DNA from: Sphingobacteriales bacterium
GTDB lineage: Bacteria; Bacteroidota; Bacteroidia; Chitinophagales; Chitinophagaceae
Length of the DNA: 64,000 nt
Assembly (NCBI GenBank): GCA_016200915.1
Contig: JACQDV010000018.1
Span: forward strand, 1-64,000
Direction: 5' to 3'
A model generated the notes under the pieces. The model saw nothing but the letters and a program-made list of their open reading frames with translations. It was not told the origin of the DNA and ran no database searches. Within the stretch, counting starts at the first letter, position 1. Every line of letters starts with the position of its first letter. The position numbers and the translations under genes are program-made. This document shows positions 7,786-17,885 of the stretch, in pieces.

Positions 7786-8964
7786 TTAAAGGCTGGAGTA
7801 CAACTGCCGGTGAGTTTCTACCTGCTGCTGTTTGGAGAATTTGTACTGGATAAATTTTTCGCCATTGGAACCCATTTTTTGACGGATGATATCGTTATCA
7901 ACAAGCAGCTTGAGCTTTTTCTTATAAACATCGAGTTGACCTTGCTCAATAATATAACCGGTGCCCTGGTCAATCATTATTTCAGCTACACCGCCGGCAC
8001 GGGTGGAGATGACTGGTTTGCCTGCAGCCTGAGCTTCCATTAAAGAAAGTGGTGTTCCTTCATTTAAAGAGGTGAGGGCGATGATATCTAAACCGGCAAT
8101 TACTTTTTGAATATCTGTTTGCCAGGAAGTAAACGTAACAGGTGAAATGATGGCATTTCTTGGAAAGAAAGTATGTGAAATCATCAGGTCATCTAAATAC
8201 AGTTCCAGTTCTTCTCTTGAAAAACCATCACCCACAATAAAAATCCGGACCGATGAATTTTCTTCCAGCAGATCTTTTACGGCATCTACAAAGAAGTGAT
8301 GATTTTTAATAGGTACAATTCTGCCAATGATACCAATGGCAAATTCATCATCATGTAAAAAATACTCTTTACGAAATGCTTTACGTTTTTCTTCCAGGTG
8401 TTCAAACTTTTGTGCTTCTACACCCAGCGGTATCATTACAATTTGCTCTTCCTTACAAATCCGATAGGTATTTACCAGCTCATCTTTTTGCGATTGGCTG
8501 ATAGCAATGATCCTTGTGGTGAAACCAGCCAGCCACCTGTCAACTTTAATAATAAAAGCAGTGATGACCGGATTAAAATAAGAATGAAAAACATGGCCGT
8601 GATAAGTATGCAAAATAACCGGAACTAAATTTTTTTTTGCTGCTACCCTTCCAATTATTCCCGGCTTGGTACCGTGTGTATGCATGATATGCGGGCGGAA
8701 CGATAGTATAATTTTTTTAACCTGGTTATAAGAACGGATATCGTTAATAATGTTGAAGGATCGTTTTAAGTCAGGAATTTCAATAACCTTCAGCCCCGGG
8801 TATTCTTTTAATAATTCGGTAGCGTCCTGTTCATCCTCATTCTTTTCTCCAACTAATATCAAAATCTCAAAATCATTACTCAGATAATTTGCCAGCGGAA
8901 CAATATCCTGCGCCACACCACCGATTACCAGCCGGTTTAAAAATATGATAACTTTTTTCTTCAA
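7786..8964 (-). CDS. Glycosyltransferase family 4
   Basis: GT-B fold, retaining GT4-type transferase of 392 residues. The N-terminal acceptor domain has the glycine-rich GGVAQDIVPLA loop (15-25) and a HTHGTKPGIIGR segment; the C-terminal donor domain starts at about residue 200 (IGIIGRIVPIKNH) and carries the E-x7-E type motif EGTPLSLMEAQAAGKPVI. It starts at a TTG 6 bp after the phosphatase gene and is the last gene of the polysaccharide locus, 70 bp before the CarH-like gene. The sugar transferred cannot be told. Confidence 0.85.
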   Translation of the reverse strand: MKKKVIIFLNRLVIGGVAQDIVPLANYLSNDFEILILVGEKNEDEQDATELLKEYPGLKVIEIPDLKRSFNIINDIRSYNQVKKIILSFRPHIMHTHGTKPGIIGRVAAKKNLVPVILHTYHGHVFHSYFNPVITAFIIKVDRWLAGFTTRIIAISQSQKDELVNTYRICKEEQIVMIPLGVEAQKFEHLEEKRKAFRKEYFLHDDEFAIGIIGRIVPIKNHHFFVDAVKDLLEENSSVRIFIVGDGFSREELELYLDDLMISHTFFPRNAIISPVTFTSWQTDIQKVIAGLDIIALTSLNEGTPLSLMEAQAAGKPVISTRAGGVAEIMIDQGTGYIIEQGQLDVYKKKLKLLVDNDIIRQKMGSNGEKFIQYKFSKQQQVETHRQLYSSL

Positions 8965-8970
8965 ATGATA

Positions 8971-9708
8971 CTATAATTCTGCATTGACAATATTTCCTGA
9001 CTCAACCTCTTCTTTAACTATACGAAATATTTCTTTATCGTGCAGTGATTCCAGATGGCGAAAATGATGTAAGTCTGTTCCAAATAAAGTCACCAAATTA
9101 TTTTTCAACAGGTATTTAGCCATTTCCTGTACCGGCTTTCCGTAATAACCGGATAGCGAAAGCAGGTTTACCTGTAACAGGCAACCCTGCTCATACAATT
9201 CATGTACACGTTCTTTTTTAGAATGGAAATACGAATACCGCTCCGGGTGAGCAATAACAGGTTTATATCCTTTTATCTGAAGATCAAATAAATTTTGTTT
9301 CAGGTCAAATGGTTGTGATATAAAAGAAAATTCTACCAAAACCCAATTATCTTTTATTGTAAGCAGCGGAGCACCCGACTTTATTAATTTGCTGAAATAA
9401 TCATCCATAAAATATTCCGCCGCTGCATGAAACTCTACATTAATATTCCTGCGTCTTAGCTCCTCTCTAACTTCATCTGCCTTTCTTAAAATTGTGTCCC
9501 GTTCATTTTTATACATATCCCACATAATATGGGGGGAAGTAATAAACTTTTTATATCCCAGTTGTTGCAAACCACTGATCAGTGCCATTGATGTATCCAT
9601 ATCTGGTGAGCCGTCATCAATCCCTGGTATAAGATGCGAATGCATATCCGTTTTCAGCAGGCTGAGCATAGCTGAAACGTCCACATTCTTTTTGAAAAGA
9701 TTAAACAT
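8971..9708 (-). CDS. PHP-type protein-tyrosine phosphatase (CpsB/YwqE family)
   Basis: Metal-dependent PHP-domain phosphatase that removes phosphate from the tyrosine tail of capsule kinases. Metal ligands are visible in DMHSHLIPGIDDGS (H23, H25), SPHIMWD (H59), AHPERYSYF and GTDLHHF. The 245 residues have no signal peptide, so it is cytosolic. The likely partner is the Wzc-like kinase at 42276-44693, whose tail holds ten tyrosines; kinase and phosphatase sit near opposite ends of the same locus. It is 4 bp from the preceding GT2 gene, indicating translational coupling. Confidence 0.88.
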   Translation of the reverse strand: MFNLFKKNVDVSAMLSLLKTDMHSHLIPGIDDGSPDMDTSMALISGLQQLGYKKFITSPHIMWDMYKNERDTILRKADEVREELRRRNINVEFHAAAEYFMDDYFSKLIKSGAPLLTIKDNWVLVEFSFISQPFDLKQNLFDLQIKGYKPVIAHPERYSYFHSKKERVHELYEQGCLLQVNLLSLSGYYGKPVQEMAKYLLKNNLVTLFGTDLHHFRHLESLHDKEIFRIVKEEVESGNIVNAEL

Positions 9709-9712
9709 ATAC

Positions 9713-10480
9713 TTATGAACCTAAACCTTTTTTTGAAAAATATTCTTTTATTTTAAAGAAATACCTTGCATACAGTTTAAAATAATTAGTACTGATTTTA
9801 TTCTGCCGGCATGCTTTTAAAATTTCCTGGTTGATTTTTACTGTACTGCCAACACCTCTCGTACTCTTTCCACCAAGGTTCATATTCGTAAACCGCATTG
9901 GTAAATACCTGGTTTTAATATGGTGAACTTTAAAGAAACGGAGTAACAATTCATAATCAGCCGCTATATCAAAATCCGTTTTGTAAAAGCCGAATTTTTC
10001 AAAACATTTTCTTTTACAAAAAAAAGTGGGGTGCGCAGGAATAAAACCCCAGGATAGTAATGATGGTTTAAATACTGAAGATGAATAGTATCGTACTACT
10101 TTATCCGGATCATCTTCTTTTATAAAAGCAATATCGCCATATACTGCATCCAAATGATGGTTTTGTTTAAATTCATTTGCAATTTTAGAGAGGATGTAGT
10201 GCGATGCAAACCAGTCATCCGCATGTAACACACCAATAATATCACCTGTAGCTAATTTTATTCCTTTGTTCAATGCATCGTACATACCATCATCTTTGCC
10301 TGAAACAAACTGGTGAATATGATCAATATATTTATTAATAACGTTCAGCGTTCCATCGGTTGAGCCACCATCCACTACTACATATTCAACATCATGATAA
10401 TCCTGGGCTATTACAGACTGAATAGCTTTTTCAATTGTTTTAGCACGGTTGTACACTACCGTAATAACAGAAATTTTCAC
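9713..10480 (-). CDS. Glycosyltransferase family 2
   Basis: GT-A fold family 2 transferase of 255 residues. The nucleotide-binding N-terminus (ISVITVVYNRAKTIEKAIQSV) is followed by VVVDGGSTDGT and the metal-binding DD of HADDWF at about residue 87, as in WcaA/colanic-acid type GT2 enzymes. No membrane segment is evident. It starts at a GTG that overlaps the stop of the upstream acetyltransferase by four bases. Donor and acceptor are unknown. Confidence 0.87.
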   Translation of the reverse strand: MKISVITVVYNRAKTIEKAIQSVIAQDYHDVEYVVVDGGSTDGTLNVINKYIDHIHQFVSGKDDGMYDALNKGIKLATGDIIGVLHADDWFASHYILSKIANEFKQNHHLDAVYGDIAFIKEDDPDKVVRYYSSSVFKPSLLSWGFIPAHPTFFCKRKCFEKFGFYKTDFDIAADYELLLRFFKVHHIKTRYLPMRFTNMNLGGKSTRGVGSTVKINQEILKACRQNKISTNYFKLYARYFFKIKEYFSKKGLGS

Positions 10481-11037
10481 AGTTGGTTATTAATAACTCT
10501 TTCTCTTATTTTGATTGCCGGGTTACCCTGGTAAATTCCAAATGCTTCTAAATTTGATGCAGCAACTGAATTTGCTGATAATACACTATGTGATTTACAG
10601 GTAACCCCCCCTGTAACAACAGCCTTTGCACTTATCCAAACACCTTCTTCTAACTTAATTTCACCAATTATCAAATCAAATGTTTCGGCCTTGTAATTGT
10701 GGCTGCCACATAACAATAATGCTCCCTGTGACAAACAGACATTGTCGGCAATTTCAATGTTACCCAAATTATCAATCCATACTTTTTCGCCAATCCACAC
10801 ATAATTGCCGATTATTAACTTCCACGGAAACTTAATATTTACTGAAGGTTTAATGTTAACTCCTTTGCCAATCTTAGCCCCAAACAACCGCAGTAAAAAT
10901 ATTTTAAGTGATGAAAAAGGATTAAGTGGGTTAATAAAGAAAAATGCGTTGGTAAAATACCATAACACCTGCTTTAGTTTGGAAGCGCCGATATTAATAG
11001 TGGTTCTGTATTTTGAATTATCTACTTTAGTATTCAC
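10477..11037 (-). CDS. Left-handed beta-helix O-acetyltransferase, WcaF-like
   Basis: Hexapeptide-repeat acetyltransferase (186 residues) resembling the colanic acid enzyme WcaF: an N-terminal FINPLNPFSSLKIFLLRLFGAKIGKGV segment, hexapeptide coils at about 55-150, the catalytic-type SHNY motif with His near residue 113, and a C-terminal GNPAIKIRERV. It probably moves an acetyl group from acetyl-CoA to a sugar of the polymer. Four-base overlaps with both neighbours show tight coupling. Start is GTG. Confidence 0.85.
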   Translation of the reverse strand: MNTKVDNSKYRTTINIGASKLKQVLWYFTNAFFFINPLNPFSSLKIFLLRLFGAKIGKGVNIKPSVNIKFPWKLIIGNYVWIGEKVWIDNLGNIEIADNVCLSQGALLLCGSHNYKAETFDLIIGEIKLEEGVWISAKAVVTGGVTCKSHSVLSANSVAASNLEAFGIYQGNPAIKIRERVINNQL

Positions 11038-12143
11038 GTAAATAATTGTTTATAAGCTTCGGAAAAGTTTACACGTGAAAAATAATTATCTGCTATAGCT
11101 TTTGCCCCCTTGCATAAAACTTCATAATCACTGCTTTTCAAATCACATGCTTCGTTGATTATTCGTGCCAAAGCATCTGTACTTGTTTCAGCATTCCATC
11201 CTGCTTTAAAGTTCTGTAAATTTTTCCAGGGAGTATTATTACTGGTGATAACTGGTTTCCCTGCACTAAAACTTTCAAATAATGCATGACCGAAATTTTC
11301 ACTTACACTTGGTAAAATAAAAATATGATTTTCTTCAAGTACTTCTTTTACTTTTTCCGGCAGAAGCTCCCCATGATAATTCACCTGTATATTTTCCGGT
11401 AATTCATTTATTATCTTCAAACATTCATTCCAGTACTCCCTGCTAATAACAGGACCGTAAATATTATATGTCACATTTTCTTTCACATTTTTTAGCGCAG
11501 ATAAAACTAAATGATAATTTTTCATCGGCCCCACAAGTGCCACACTTACCAAATTTAAATTACCCGGTTTTTTTGATAAAACGGGAAGCATGCCCATATT
11601 CTCAGGTACATTGGGCGCAACAAACACCTTTACATTATTGCCAAACTGCCGGCGAATGAATTCCATTTCTTTTTCATCTGTGGCATGAAACACAACTTTC
11701 CTGTGCCAGCCCAACAGCTTAAAAAAAAACAAATAGACTTTCTTTTTTAATGACTTTTGATTAAGAGCACCTTCATGCAACATACCCCTTGGAGCCAGTA
11801 TGATTTTATTTTTATACAAAATCAATGGTAATATATTAAACCAGGGAGAATATATGCCGTTAATATAGATAGCAGAACCAGCACATTGTTTCAATACATG
11901 TAACAACCGGGTTAATCCACCCGACCAATAAAAAACCTTTGTACCATTTTCCTTATCATTCCACACATTAAGACATATGCCCGGTAACACCCGGTCATCT
12001 CCTTTATCAAAAGCACCGGTTATTATAGAAAACTGGTATTGTTCCCCCAGTAACCTCACTAAATTTTGTAACGAACGTATAGGCCCCCCCGCCTTATATG
12101 CAGGAGAGAAATAATCATAAAAAATAGTAACTGCTGGTTTCAA
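11034..12143 (-). CDS. Glycosyltransferase family 4
   Basis: GT-B transferase of 369 residues with the acceptor-side motif YFSPAYKAGGPIRSLQNL near residues 11-28, an APRGML segment typical of WcaI/WfdS-like enzymes, and the donor-site SVSENFGHALFESFSAGKPVI with the E-x7-E arrangement near residue 280. Start is a TTG 3 bp after the polymerase gene. It ends within the start of the WcaF-like gene. Confidence 0.85.
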   Translation of the reverse strand: MKPAVTIFYDYFSPAYKAGGPIRSLQNLVRLLGEQYQFSIITGAFDKGDDRVLPGICLNVWNDKENGTKVFYWSGGLTRLLHVLKQCAGSAIYINGIYSPWFNILPLILYKNKIILAPRGMLHEGALNQKSLKKKVYLFFFKLLGWHRKVVFHATDEKEMEFIRRQFGNNVKVFVAPNVPENMGMLPVLSKKPGNLNLVSVALVGPMKNYHLVLSALKNVKENVTYNIYGPVISREYWNECLKIINELPENIQVNYHGELLPEKVKEVLEENHIFILPSVSENFGHALFESFSAGKPVITSNNTPWKNLQNFKAGWNAETSTDALARIINEACDLKSSDYEVLCKGAKAIADNYFSRVNFSEAYKQLFT

Positions 12144-12146
12144 AAC

Positions 12147-13520
12147 TTATAGAGATAAACGGGTAGTACGCTCAAAAACAAAAAAGAAAAGCCATATAAA
12201 TAAGGCCCCTTTAATAATGGTATTTACAGTAAGAAGAGTATCTGTTTCTACTTGTATAGAGTTTAGGAATAAGTAAGGCACCCATAATAAAATAGTAGGC
12301 CGCTGCTTACTGATTTTTTGTATCTGGTAAAAAACAAAATTGAAAAATAATCCATATACAAACATGTAAAAAATTCCCCCATTTTTACCAAAATTACCAT
12401 ATGCCTCGCCGTATGGCCCGATATTCATACTATACCCTTCAATATTATAACCGGTAAAAAGACGCATATTCTCATGCCCACCGGCCTCAGGTTTGTCAGG
12501 CCATAAATATCGGGGAACAAAAGAAGCTGCTAATGATAACCAGATAGTTTTTCCATCCTGGTAGGGCGTTATTCTTGGAACATAATCCATAACCTTTCCA
12601 ACAATCATACCTTCATTAAACCGAACCACCACCGGGAAAGCACCTTCTTTATCAAAAATTGATTCAATATTGGTAGCCCGGTCCATAGCAATATTAAAAA
12701 ATACCGAGGCTTTATCAGCAGAGGAGTCCTTCCACGTTAGTTTCCGGTATTCTTGTTTCAATGTTTGTAAAATCAACACAAAAAAACCACCTATCAAAAT
12801 AAGAATAATACTTTTCCCAAAATTGACTTGTTTACCCAGCAAAACCAAAAGAATAGAAAGGGCAGTTAAAAAAACAAGATCTCCAAATAAACCCGTTAAA
12901 ATAGCCTGCGTTAACGCCAAAAATAATCCACCCGCCAGGTATAAATTTTTCCGCGGAGAGTCTGAAAAATATATATATATAATCCCTACATAAATTAGCT
13001 TGCTGAACAAAAAAAGAAAATAGGCAAGGGTTTGTGGAAGGAATTTTTCGAAAATACCGAAACTAAACCCGATAGCAATAAGCAGTAACCCTGTTTTTTC
13101 CTTTCCTTTTAAATGTTCTTTGATGCCGTTTACTGTGATACGATAAAAATCTGGTGTACCAATAACGGGCTGTATTCCTCTTAATGGAAACCGTAATCCT
13201 ATTATTAAAGCGATTACTGCTGGCAGCATGTACCCGTAATATGCATCTTCATTTACGGACATATCAAACTTTAATGCTTTTACATAATAATCATCGTTGT
13301 ACAAATGATAAACAATTGCCGGCATCACCAAACATTGGAAAACAGATAAAAGAATAGGGAGGTCCAAAACCCTCAGATCTCTGCCAAAAGCATAAACGAA
13401 GTCCAGCAAAAAATAAAACAACAAGGCATATGAAACCAAAGCATACCAATCCGAATTAAAACTACCGTTAATCAGGAACGATAAACCCAGTGATACCATT
13501 ACAAAAATAAGTCGGTTCAT
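12147..13520 (-). CDS. Wzy-like oligosaccharide repeat-unit polymerase (membrane protein)
   Basis: Polytopic inner-membrane protein of 457 residues with about 10-12 hydrophobic helices and a large soluble loop between about 265 and 385 (containing RATNIESIFDKEG, PRITPYQDGKTIW and FVPRYLWPDKPEAGG). This layout, and its place among glycosyltransferases, fits the O-antigen polymerase/ligase group that joins lipid-linked repeat units. Sequence conservation in the group is low, so function rests on topology and context. It matters because the locus also has an ABC exporter. Confidence 0.7.
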   Translation of the reverse strand: MNRLIFVMVSLGLSFLINGSFNSDWYALVSYALLFYFLLDFVYAFGRDLRVLDLPILLSVFQCLVMPAIVYHLYNDDYYVKALKFDMSVNEDAYYGYMLPAVIALIIGLRFPLRGIQPVIGTPDFYRITVNGIKEHLKGKEKTGLLLIAIGFSFGIFEKFLPQTLAYFLFLFSKLIYVGIIYIYFSDSPRKNLYLAGGLFLALTQAILTGLFGDLVFLTALSILLVLLGKQVNFGKSIILILIGGFFVLILQTLKQEYRKLTWKDSSADKASVFFNIAMDRATNIESIFDKEGAFPVVVRFNEGMIVGKVMDYVPRITPYQDGKTIWLSLAASFVPRYLWPDKPEAGGHENMRLFTGYNIEGYSMNIGPYGEAYGNFGKNGGIFYMFVYGLFFNFVFYQIQKISKQRPTILLWVPYLFLNSIQVETDTLLTVNTIIKGALFIWLFFFVFERTTRLSL

Positions 13521-13530
13521 ATTCTATTAA

Positions 13531-14715
13531 TCACTTTGCAGCGGGTTCATTAATAAAGATATCTTTAATAACAGCCACCTGTTTCAAAAAATTCCAGTTC
13601 TTAATGAGTTGGCCCGAAGCCTCTCCAAGTAATGGGGCCATATTTCTGTGCTCACCCAAATACTGCAGGGCGCATTTCCACTCATTTTCATCACGGGCAC
13701 GAATGATAAAACCATTATGGTGATTTTTTACTAAATCGGTAGCACAGCCACATTTATCACTTACCAGCACAGGTCTGCCGCATGCCATTGCTTCATTTAC
13801 AGCCAGCCCCCATGTTTCTCCCGGACCTTTTGAGGGTAATACAAAAATATTGCCCAAGCGGTAAACCACCGGCATTCGGCTTTGATTTTGAAAAGGTAAA
13901 AAAATAATCCTGCTATCTGTATTAGCTTTTTCTTTAAGTGATGCTTCCAGCACTCCATCGCCAACAAAAATCAATCTTGCATCATGCAGCCCTAATTTCA
14001 TAAAAGTGTTGAGTAATAACTCCGGATCCTTTTTTGGTTCAAGTTTCCCGGCAAATAAAAACACCAACTCATGGTCTTTTATCCCCAATTCCCTCCTCCA
14101 AAAAAAAGCATCTTGCTCATAAACACCATCTTCATCTGAGAACCGTTCGTTTTCAATTGCATGAGGGGCAAACAATAATTGATGGGACTTTAAACCCAAT
14201 TGCTCAAAATAATGCCGGTTAGCAGTACCGGCATATAAAACATAATCCACATGACTATAGACCCAGCGCAAAAAAAATCTTCTGACAATCTTTCTTACAG
14301 TAAACTGAGCAGGTTCATCCAATAATGTTGAATCTCCCCTAAAAATCACCGGCATTCTTTTGTTAAAATAGCGTATCACTTTCAAATGACTCTGAAAACT
14401 CCACCCAAAAACCAGCAAGCCATCGGGGTTGTACGCTTCTATTTCACTGATCAGAGAAGGATTAATGATGCCTTTAAAATGATGGGACCCCGGTTCTCCC
14501 GATATATTTTCTACAAACTGATAATCATATCCATCCAGTAAGGGAATATCCCATTCCCTGTCTTTGCCAAATCCGGGATCAAATACTTTTCCTTTTGACT
14601 GTCCCCAGGTATAAAAAACTTTTATGGAGAGCCACTCCTGTTTACTTAATAATTTAAATAATGGCGCATTATATTGAATGGGATGTGTGCTTACAATAGC
14701 CAGTCTCTTTTTCAT
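13531..14715 (-). CDS. Glycosyltransferase family 4
   Basis: GT-B transferase of about 394 residues. The N-terminus KKRLAIVSTHPIQYNAPLFKLL is a common GT4 opening, followed by an RGDSTLLDEP block and the C-terminal donor domain (FLFAGKLEPKKDPELLL) with PGETWGLAVNEAMACGRPVLVSDKCGC near residue 315. An ATG at 14715 overlaps the TAA of the upstream gene (TAATG); the open frame extends three codons further to 14724. This stop-start overlap supports the chosen start. Confidence 0.85.
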   Translation of the reverse strand: MKKRLAIVSTHPIQYNAPLFKLLSKQEWLSIKVFYTWGQSKGKVFDPGFGKDREWDIPLLDGYDYQFVENISGEPGSHHFKGIINPSLISEIEAYNPDGLLVFGWSFQSHLKVIRYFNKRMPVIFRGDSTLLDEPAQFTVRKIVRRFFLRWVYSHVDYVLYAGTANRHYFEQLGLKSHQLLFAPHAIENERFSDEDGVYEQDAFFWRRELGIKDHELVFLFAGKLEPKKDPELLLNTFMKLGLHDARLIFVGDGVLEASLKEKANTDSRIIFLPFQNQSRMPVVYRLGNIFVLPSKGPGETWGLAVNEAMACGRPVLVSDKCGCATDLVKNHHNGFIIRARDENEWKCALQYLGEHRNMAPLLGEASGQLIKNWNFLKQVAVIKDIFINEPAAK

Positions 14716-15995
14716 TAGCCCCATCTCTTTGAAGCTTTATCAAGTAAAGATGCTAACTGCCCTGTTACTGCTTTGGCGGAATATTGATTAAATGCTGACC
14801 TGTTAACCTGCCCTGGTATGAATTCTTTTGCAAAAATTCTAAACTCATTAAATATTGTATTAAAGCAGCGGTTAATTTTTGGAACATCTTCCCCGCCTGA
14901 AAAATCGAGTACTAAGCCGGCTTTAGACGAACGCAGAATGTTTACTGCGGTACTATTGGTATGCAGTATAGCCAATACTGGTTTTTCACTAAGCACTCCC
15001 TGGTATGTTTTAGATGGGGTGTAATGAGGTTCAGTACTACCTAAAATAAAAACTGCATCTGCTATATTCAAATGAACAAGTACATCTAAATAAGGTATGC
15101 GTTTGGGATATTCAAAAACTATTGTTTGCCAAAGTCCATATTTAACAGCCAATGGCTTTATATTAAATGCCCCGGAATCATTAGGAGTCTTTCCGGTCCC
15201 GATAAAATGAAATTCTACATCTGCATATTTTTCTATATCACCGGCAATGGCCTTAAATATGCTTTCCATTGGCCCGTATGCTTTTGGCAGCATAGCCCCT
15301 GCATAAACAAGTTTTAATTTCGAATTTTTTTCAAATAAATACGGTTTCAGAGACAGTTCGCTTAATCGCCGGTGGTCCTCAATTTCACCACCATAAGGCA
15401 TAGCGCCAAATAAACAACTATTTAGTAAATGTGGGTTTCGTTGCTGTACGCCTTTATAATATCCTTCCGCAACGCCTGTGATAAGGGATGCCTTTTTTAT
15501 AGCCAACGGTTCAAGCATTTTTGCAAGCCTGGTAGAAAACCAGTGACGGGAAAATTTTTTATCGCTTCCGGGGAAAACATGGACCCACGGATCTATATAA
15601 TCAATTCCATACAAAATACCTGTGCTTTTATGCAACCATCTTCCCAGCAAGGATATATAAAAAGAAGGTACGGGTATGTATAAAAAGTCGAATTTTTCAG
15701 CAATGATTAATTTTTTAGCTTTCCGGTATAACTGAAAAAATCCTCTCAATCCAATATCCCCAATTATTCTGGGCTTTGAAACTTTAAAAGCATTACATTT
15801 TTCAACACGTAGTGAGGGTGGCAAAAGTTTATATAAGTTCCAGTCTGGCTCTTCTTCATAATATTTCTCCTTTACTGTGAGTATTACTGGTTCCCATCCA
15901 AACGAAGGAAGGTGTTGTGCAAAAAGCCGGCTCCGGTGTACAGCAGCAAGGTTAGACGGAGGAAAATGAGGAGCAATAATAAGCACTTTCTTCAT
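14715..15995 (-). CDS. Glycosyltransferase, GT4-like
   Basis: A 426-residue GT-B-like transferase. The N-terminus MKKVLIIAPHFPPSNLAAVHRSR is the hallmark of a Bacteroidota subgroup, with IDYIDPWVHVFPG near residue 135, which may contact the sugar. The donor domain begins at LKLVYAGAMLPKAYGP (about 245); instead of a classic E-x7-E it has GSTEPHYTPSKTYQGVLSEKPVLA, where Pro-Ser-Lys replaces the usual acidic site. Four-base overlap with the upstream gene. Confidence 0.8.
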   Translation of the reverse strand: MKKVLIIAPHFPPSNLAAVHRSRLFAQHLPSFGWEPVILTVKEKYYEEEPDWNLYKLLPPSLRVEKCNAFKVSKPRIIGDIGLRGFFQLYRKAKKLIIAEKFDFLYIPVPSFYISLLGRWLHKSTGILYGIDYIDPWVHVFPGSDKKFSRHWFSTRLAKMLEPLAIKKASLITGVAEGYYKGVQQRNPHLLNSCLFGAMPYGGEIEDHRRLSELSLKPYLFEKNSKLKLVYAGAMLPKAYGPMESIFKAIAGDIEKYADVEFHFIGTGKTPNDSGAFNIKPLAVKYGLWQTIVFEYPKRIPYLDVLVHLNIADAVFILGSTEPHYTPSKTYQGVLSEKPVLAILHTNSTAVNILRSSKAGLVLDFSGGEDVPKINRCFNTIFNEFRIFAKEFIPGQVNRSAFNQYSAKAVTGQLASLLDKASKRWG

Positions 15996-17122
15996 TTGAT
16001 ATTATTGATTAACTGTTTCAATTCATCACTAATTGTTTCCAGTGATGGAGCAGAAGCAATTAATTGCTCAATTTCCAAACTTGCCTTTTGTATCGCTGAT
16101 TGATGGACTGCTGATTCACATATTTTTCTGGCCATTTCTTCCGGAGTTTCAGCAAATACCGGGTTACCCTGTTTCCATATATATCCCCGGCAACCTATAG
16201 AAGTTGTAATAACCGGCAATCCCCATTCTAACGCCCTGGCCAATTTTGTACTTACCCCTCGTGAATAATAAAACACCGGATTCAGGAAAAATGCCCATGC
16301 AGCAACTTCCTGTTTCAGCTCTTCATTATTTAAATACCCTGTATAATGTACAAAAGGATATTTGATCGCCAGCGATTCACCAACTGAAGATGGTGATCCA
16401 ACTACCCTTACTTCTATACTCTTTTCTTTAATAACAGAGGAAAGTGCTTGGCAAAGCATATCAATGCCAAAAAAATTGGGCCAGTGGCTCAAATCACCTA
16501 TAAATCCAACTCTGCCGCAAACAGGGTTCCTGTTTAAATCTTTGCGTTCAATCGTTCTGGGAATCATTAATACTTTCTTTGCTCCCATCCATTTTTCTAA
16601 TGCTTCTTCAATTGGTGAAACAGTTAACACAGCATCAAGAGGGCCCTGGCGAAACATGGCTTCTTTTTTTAACATTCGTCCTAAAGCATATGAAGACAAT
16701 AAAGTTTTGTAAAAGGGTATTCTTTTTTTAAAGCGGGTGGTCTCATGCAAAAAGTCGCCCGATTCATTTCCATGCGAACATAGAATTATCTTTATTTCTT
16801 TACCAAATTGTTTTTTTATTAAGGGGGCAAAAGCTGCAGTATTCGACATATTCAAAAAAACAACTTTAATATTTTGTTTACGAATAATGTCTGCTAACTC
16901 CTGTTTAAAATTACCGGGCTTATAATCATTATAAATATTTAAACCCAGTTTTACACGTAACCGGTAACTAAAATTGATATTATATGCTACCGGAAACAAT
17001 GTTACTTCATATAAAAGTCTTATCAATGAAAGATATTCCTGTGTACAAACACGAACACCTCCTTCTTTTTTTAATTCATCAAAATAAATCTTATTGGAAA
17101 TAAATATTGCAGCCGGTTTCAT
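15992..17122 (-). CDS. Glycosyltransferase, GT4-like (divergent)
   Basis: A 376-residue GT-B-type protein. It has the GGVRVCTQEYL loop near residue 21, an ILCSHGNESGDFLHE segment at about 120, and a donor domain from RVGFIGDLSHWPNFFGI (205) to KLARALEWGLPVITTSIGCRGY (about 315). The usual E-x7-E is not clear, so the exact family is less certain than for the neighbours. It lies 51 bp after the FkbM gene and overlaps the next gene by four bases. Confidence 0.75.
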   Translation of the reverse strand: MKPAAIFISNKIYFDELKKEGGVRVCTQEYLSLIRLLYEVTLFPVAYNINFSYRLRVKLGLNIYNDYKPGNFKQELADIIRKQNIKVVFLNMSNTAAFAPLIKKQFGKEIKIILCSHGNESGDFLHETTRFKKRIPFYKTLLSSYALGRMLKKEAMFRQGPLDAVLTVSPIEEALEKWMGAKKVLMIPRTIERKDLNRNPVCGRVGFIGDLSHWPNFFGIDMLCQALSSVIKEKSIEVRVVGSPSSVGESLAIKYPFVHYTGYLNNEELKQEVAAWAFFLNPVFYYSRGVSTKLARALEWGLPVITTSIGCRGYIWKQGNPVFAETPEEMARKICESAVHQSAIQKASLEIEQLIASAPSLETISDELKQLINNIK

Positions 17123-17173
17123 AGCTTCTAAAGATTAAGGAATCATAATATTTTTAATTTTACAACTAAACTT

Positions 17174-17881
17174 TTAATTCCACCTTTTCTCACTTATGTA
17201 AGGGGAGGAAGATTTAATAAACAAGAGATCCATTTGCCATAATGCCCGATCATATGGCCGACGTATAAACTGGCAAATATCATAAGCCTGAAAACCCTTT
17301 GTGGCCATAAAGTCCAATGTTTCTAATATCAGGGGGGTGCCACCTAAATCAATCAAAGTAACTTCCAGTAAACAAAACGCTGCGTTTGCTAAACAATTAT
17401 CAGCTCCTTTTAAAACCTCCAGTTCAAAACCCTGCAAATCAAGTTTGATAAAATCGGGCATTGGATAATTCCCTCTTTTAACAATTGCATCCAGCGATTC
17501 GCTTTTAATATTTAAACTATTATCTCCGGGAGATTCTGTCACATGGCTGGCAGTTTCATTTTCAAAAAAAGAGAGCATTTTCCCATCTTCTCCTGATAAC
17601 AATCCTATATGATAGTGCAGTTTTTTGTATTGCCTGCAAATCGACTGCAAGATTACCTCTTTACTGTTTTGAGCTTCCAGCATTAAAATTTCAGCTCCCG
17701 GAAAAACCTCCAGAAAATCTAACGCCCATTTTCCTTCATATGCTCCTCCATCAATTACAAATGCCGGCTTAAATCCAATACGCTTTATATTTTCTAATGT
17801 CCAGTGAAGAGAAGGAACACCAAGGTCTTCTTTAATTTTTCTCTTAAATTTTTCGGGTAAAATTTTTTTTATCAGGTTCAT
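17174..17881 (-). CDS. FkbM family methyltransferase
   Basis: SAM-dependent O-methyltransferase of 235 residues. The SAM site is VIDGGAYEGKWALDFL at about 39-54; the FkbM block DAIVKRGNYPMPDFIKLDLQGFELEVLKGA lies at about 130-160 (SLDAI, DIKLD/LDLQGFE). FkbM enzymes methylate hydroxyls of sugars or polyketides. In this locus it most likely caps or decorates a sugar residue. It starts 4 bp after the GT4 gene. Confidence 0.87.
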   Translation of the reverse strand: MNLIKKILPEKFKRKIKEDLGVPSLHWTLENIKRIGFKPAFVIDGGAYEGKWALDFLEVFPGAEILMLEAQNSKEVILQSICRQYKKLHYHIGLLSGEDGKMLSFFENETASHVTESPGDNSLNIKSESLDAIVKRGNYPMPDFIKLDLQGFELEVLKGADNCLANAAFCLLEVTLIDLGGTPLILETLDFMATKGFQAYDICQFIRRPYDRALWQMDLLFIKSSSPYISEKRWN

Positions 17882-17885
17882 ACTA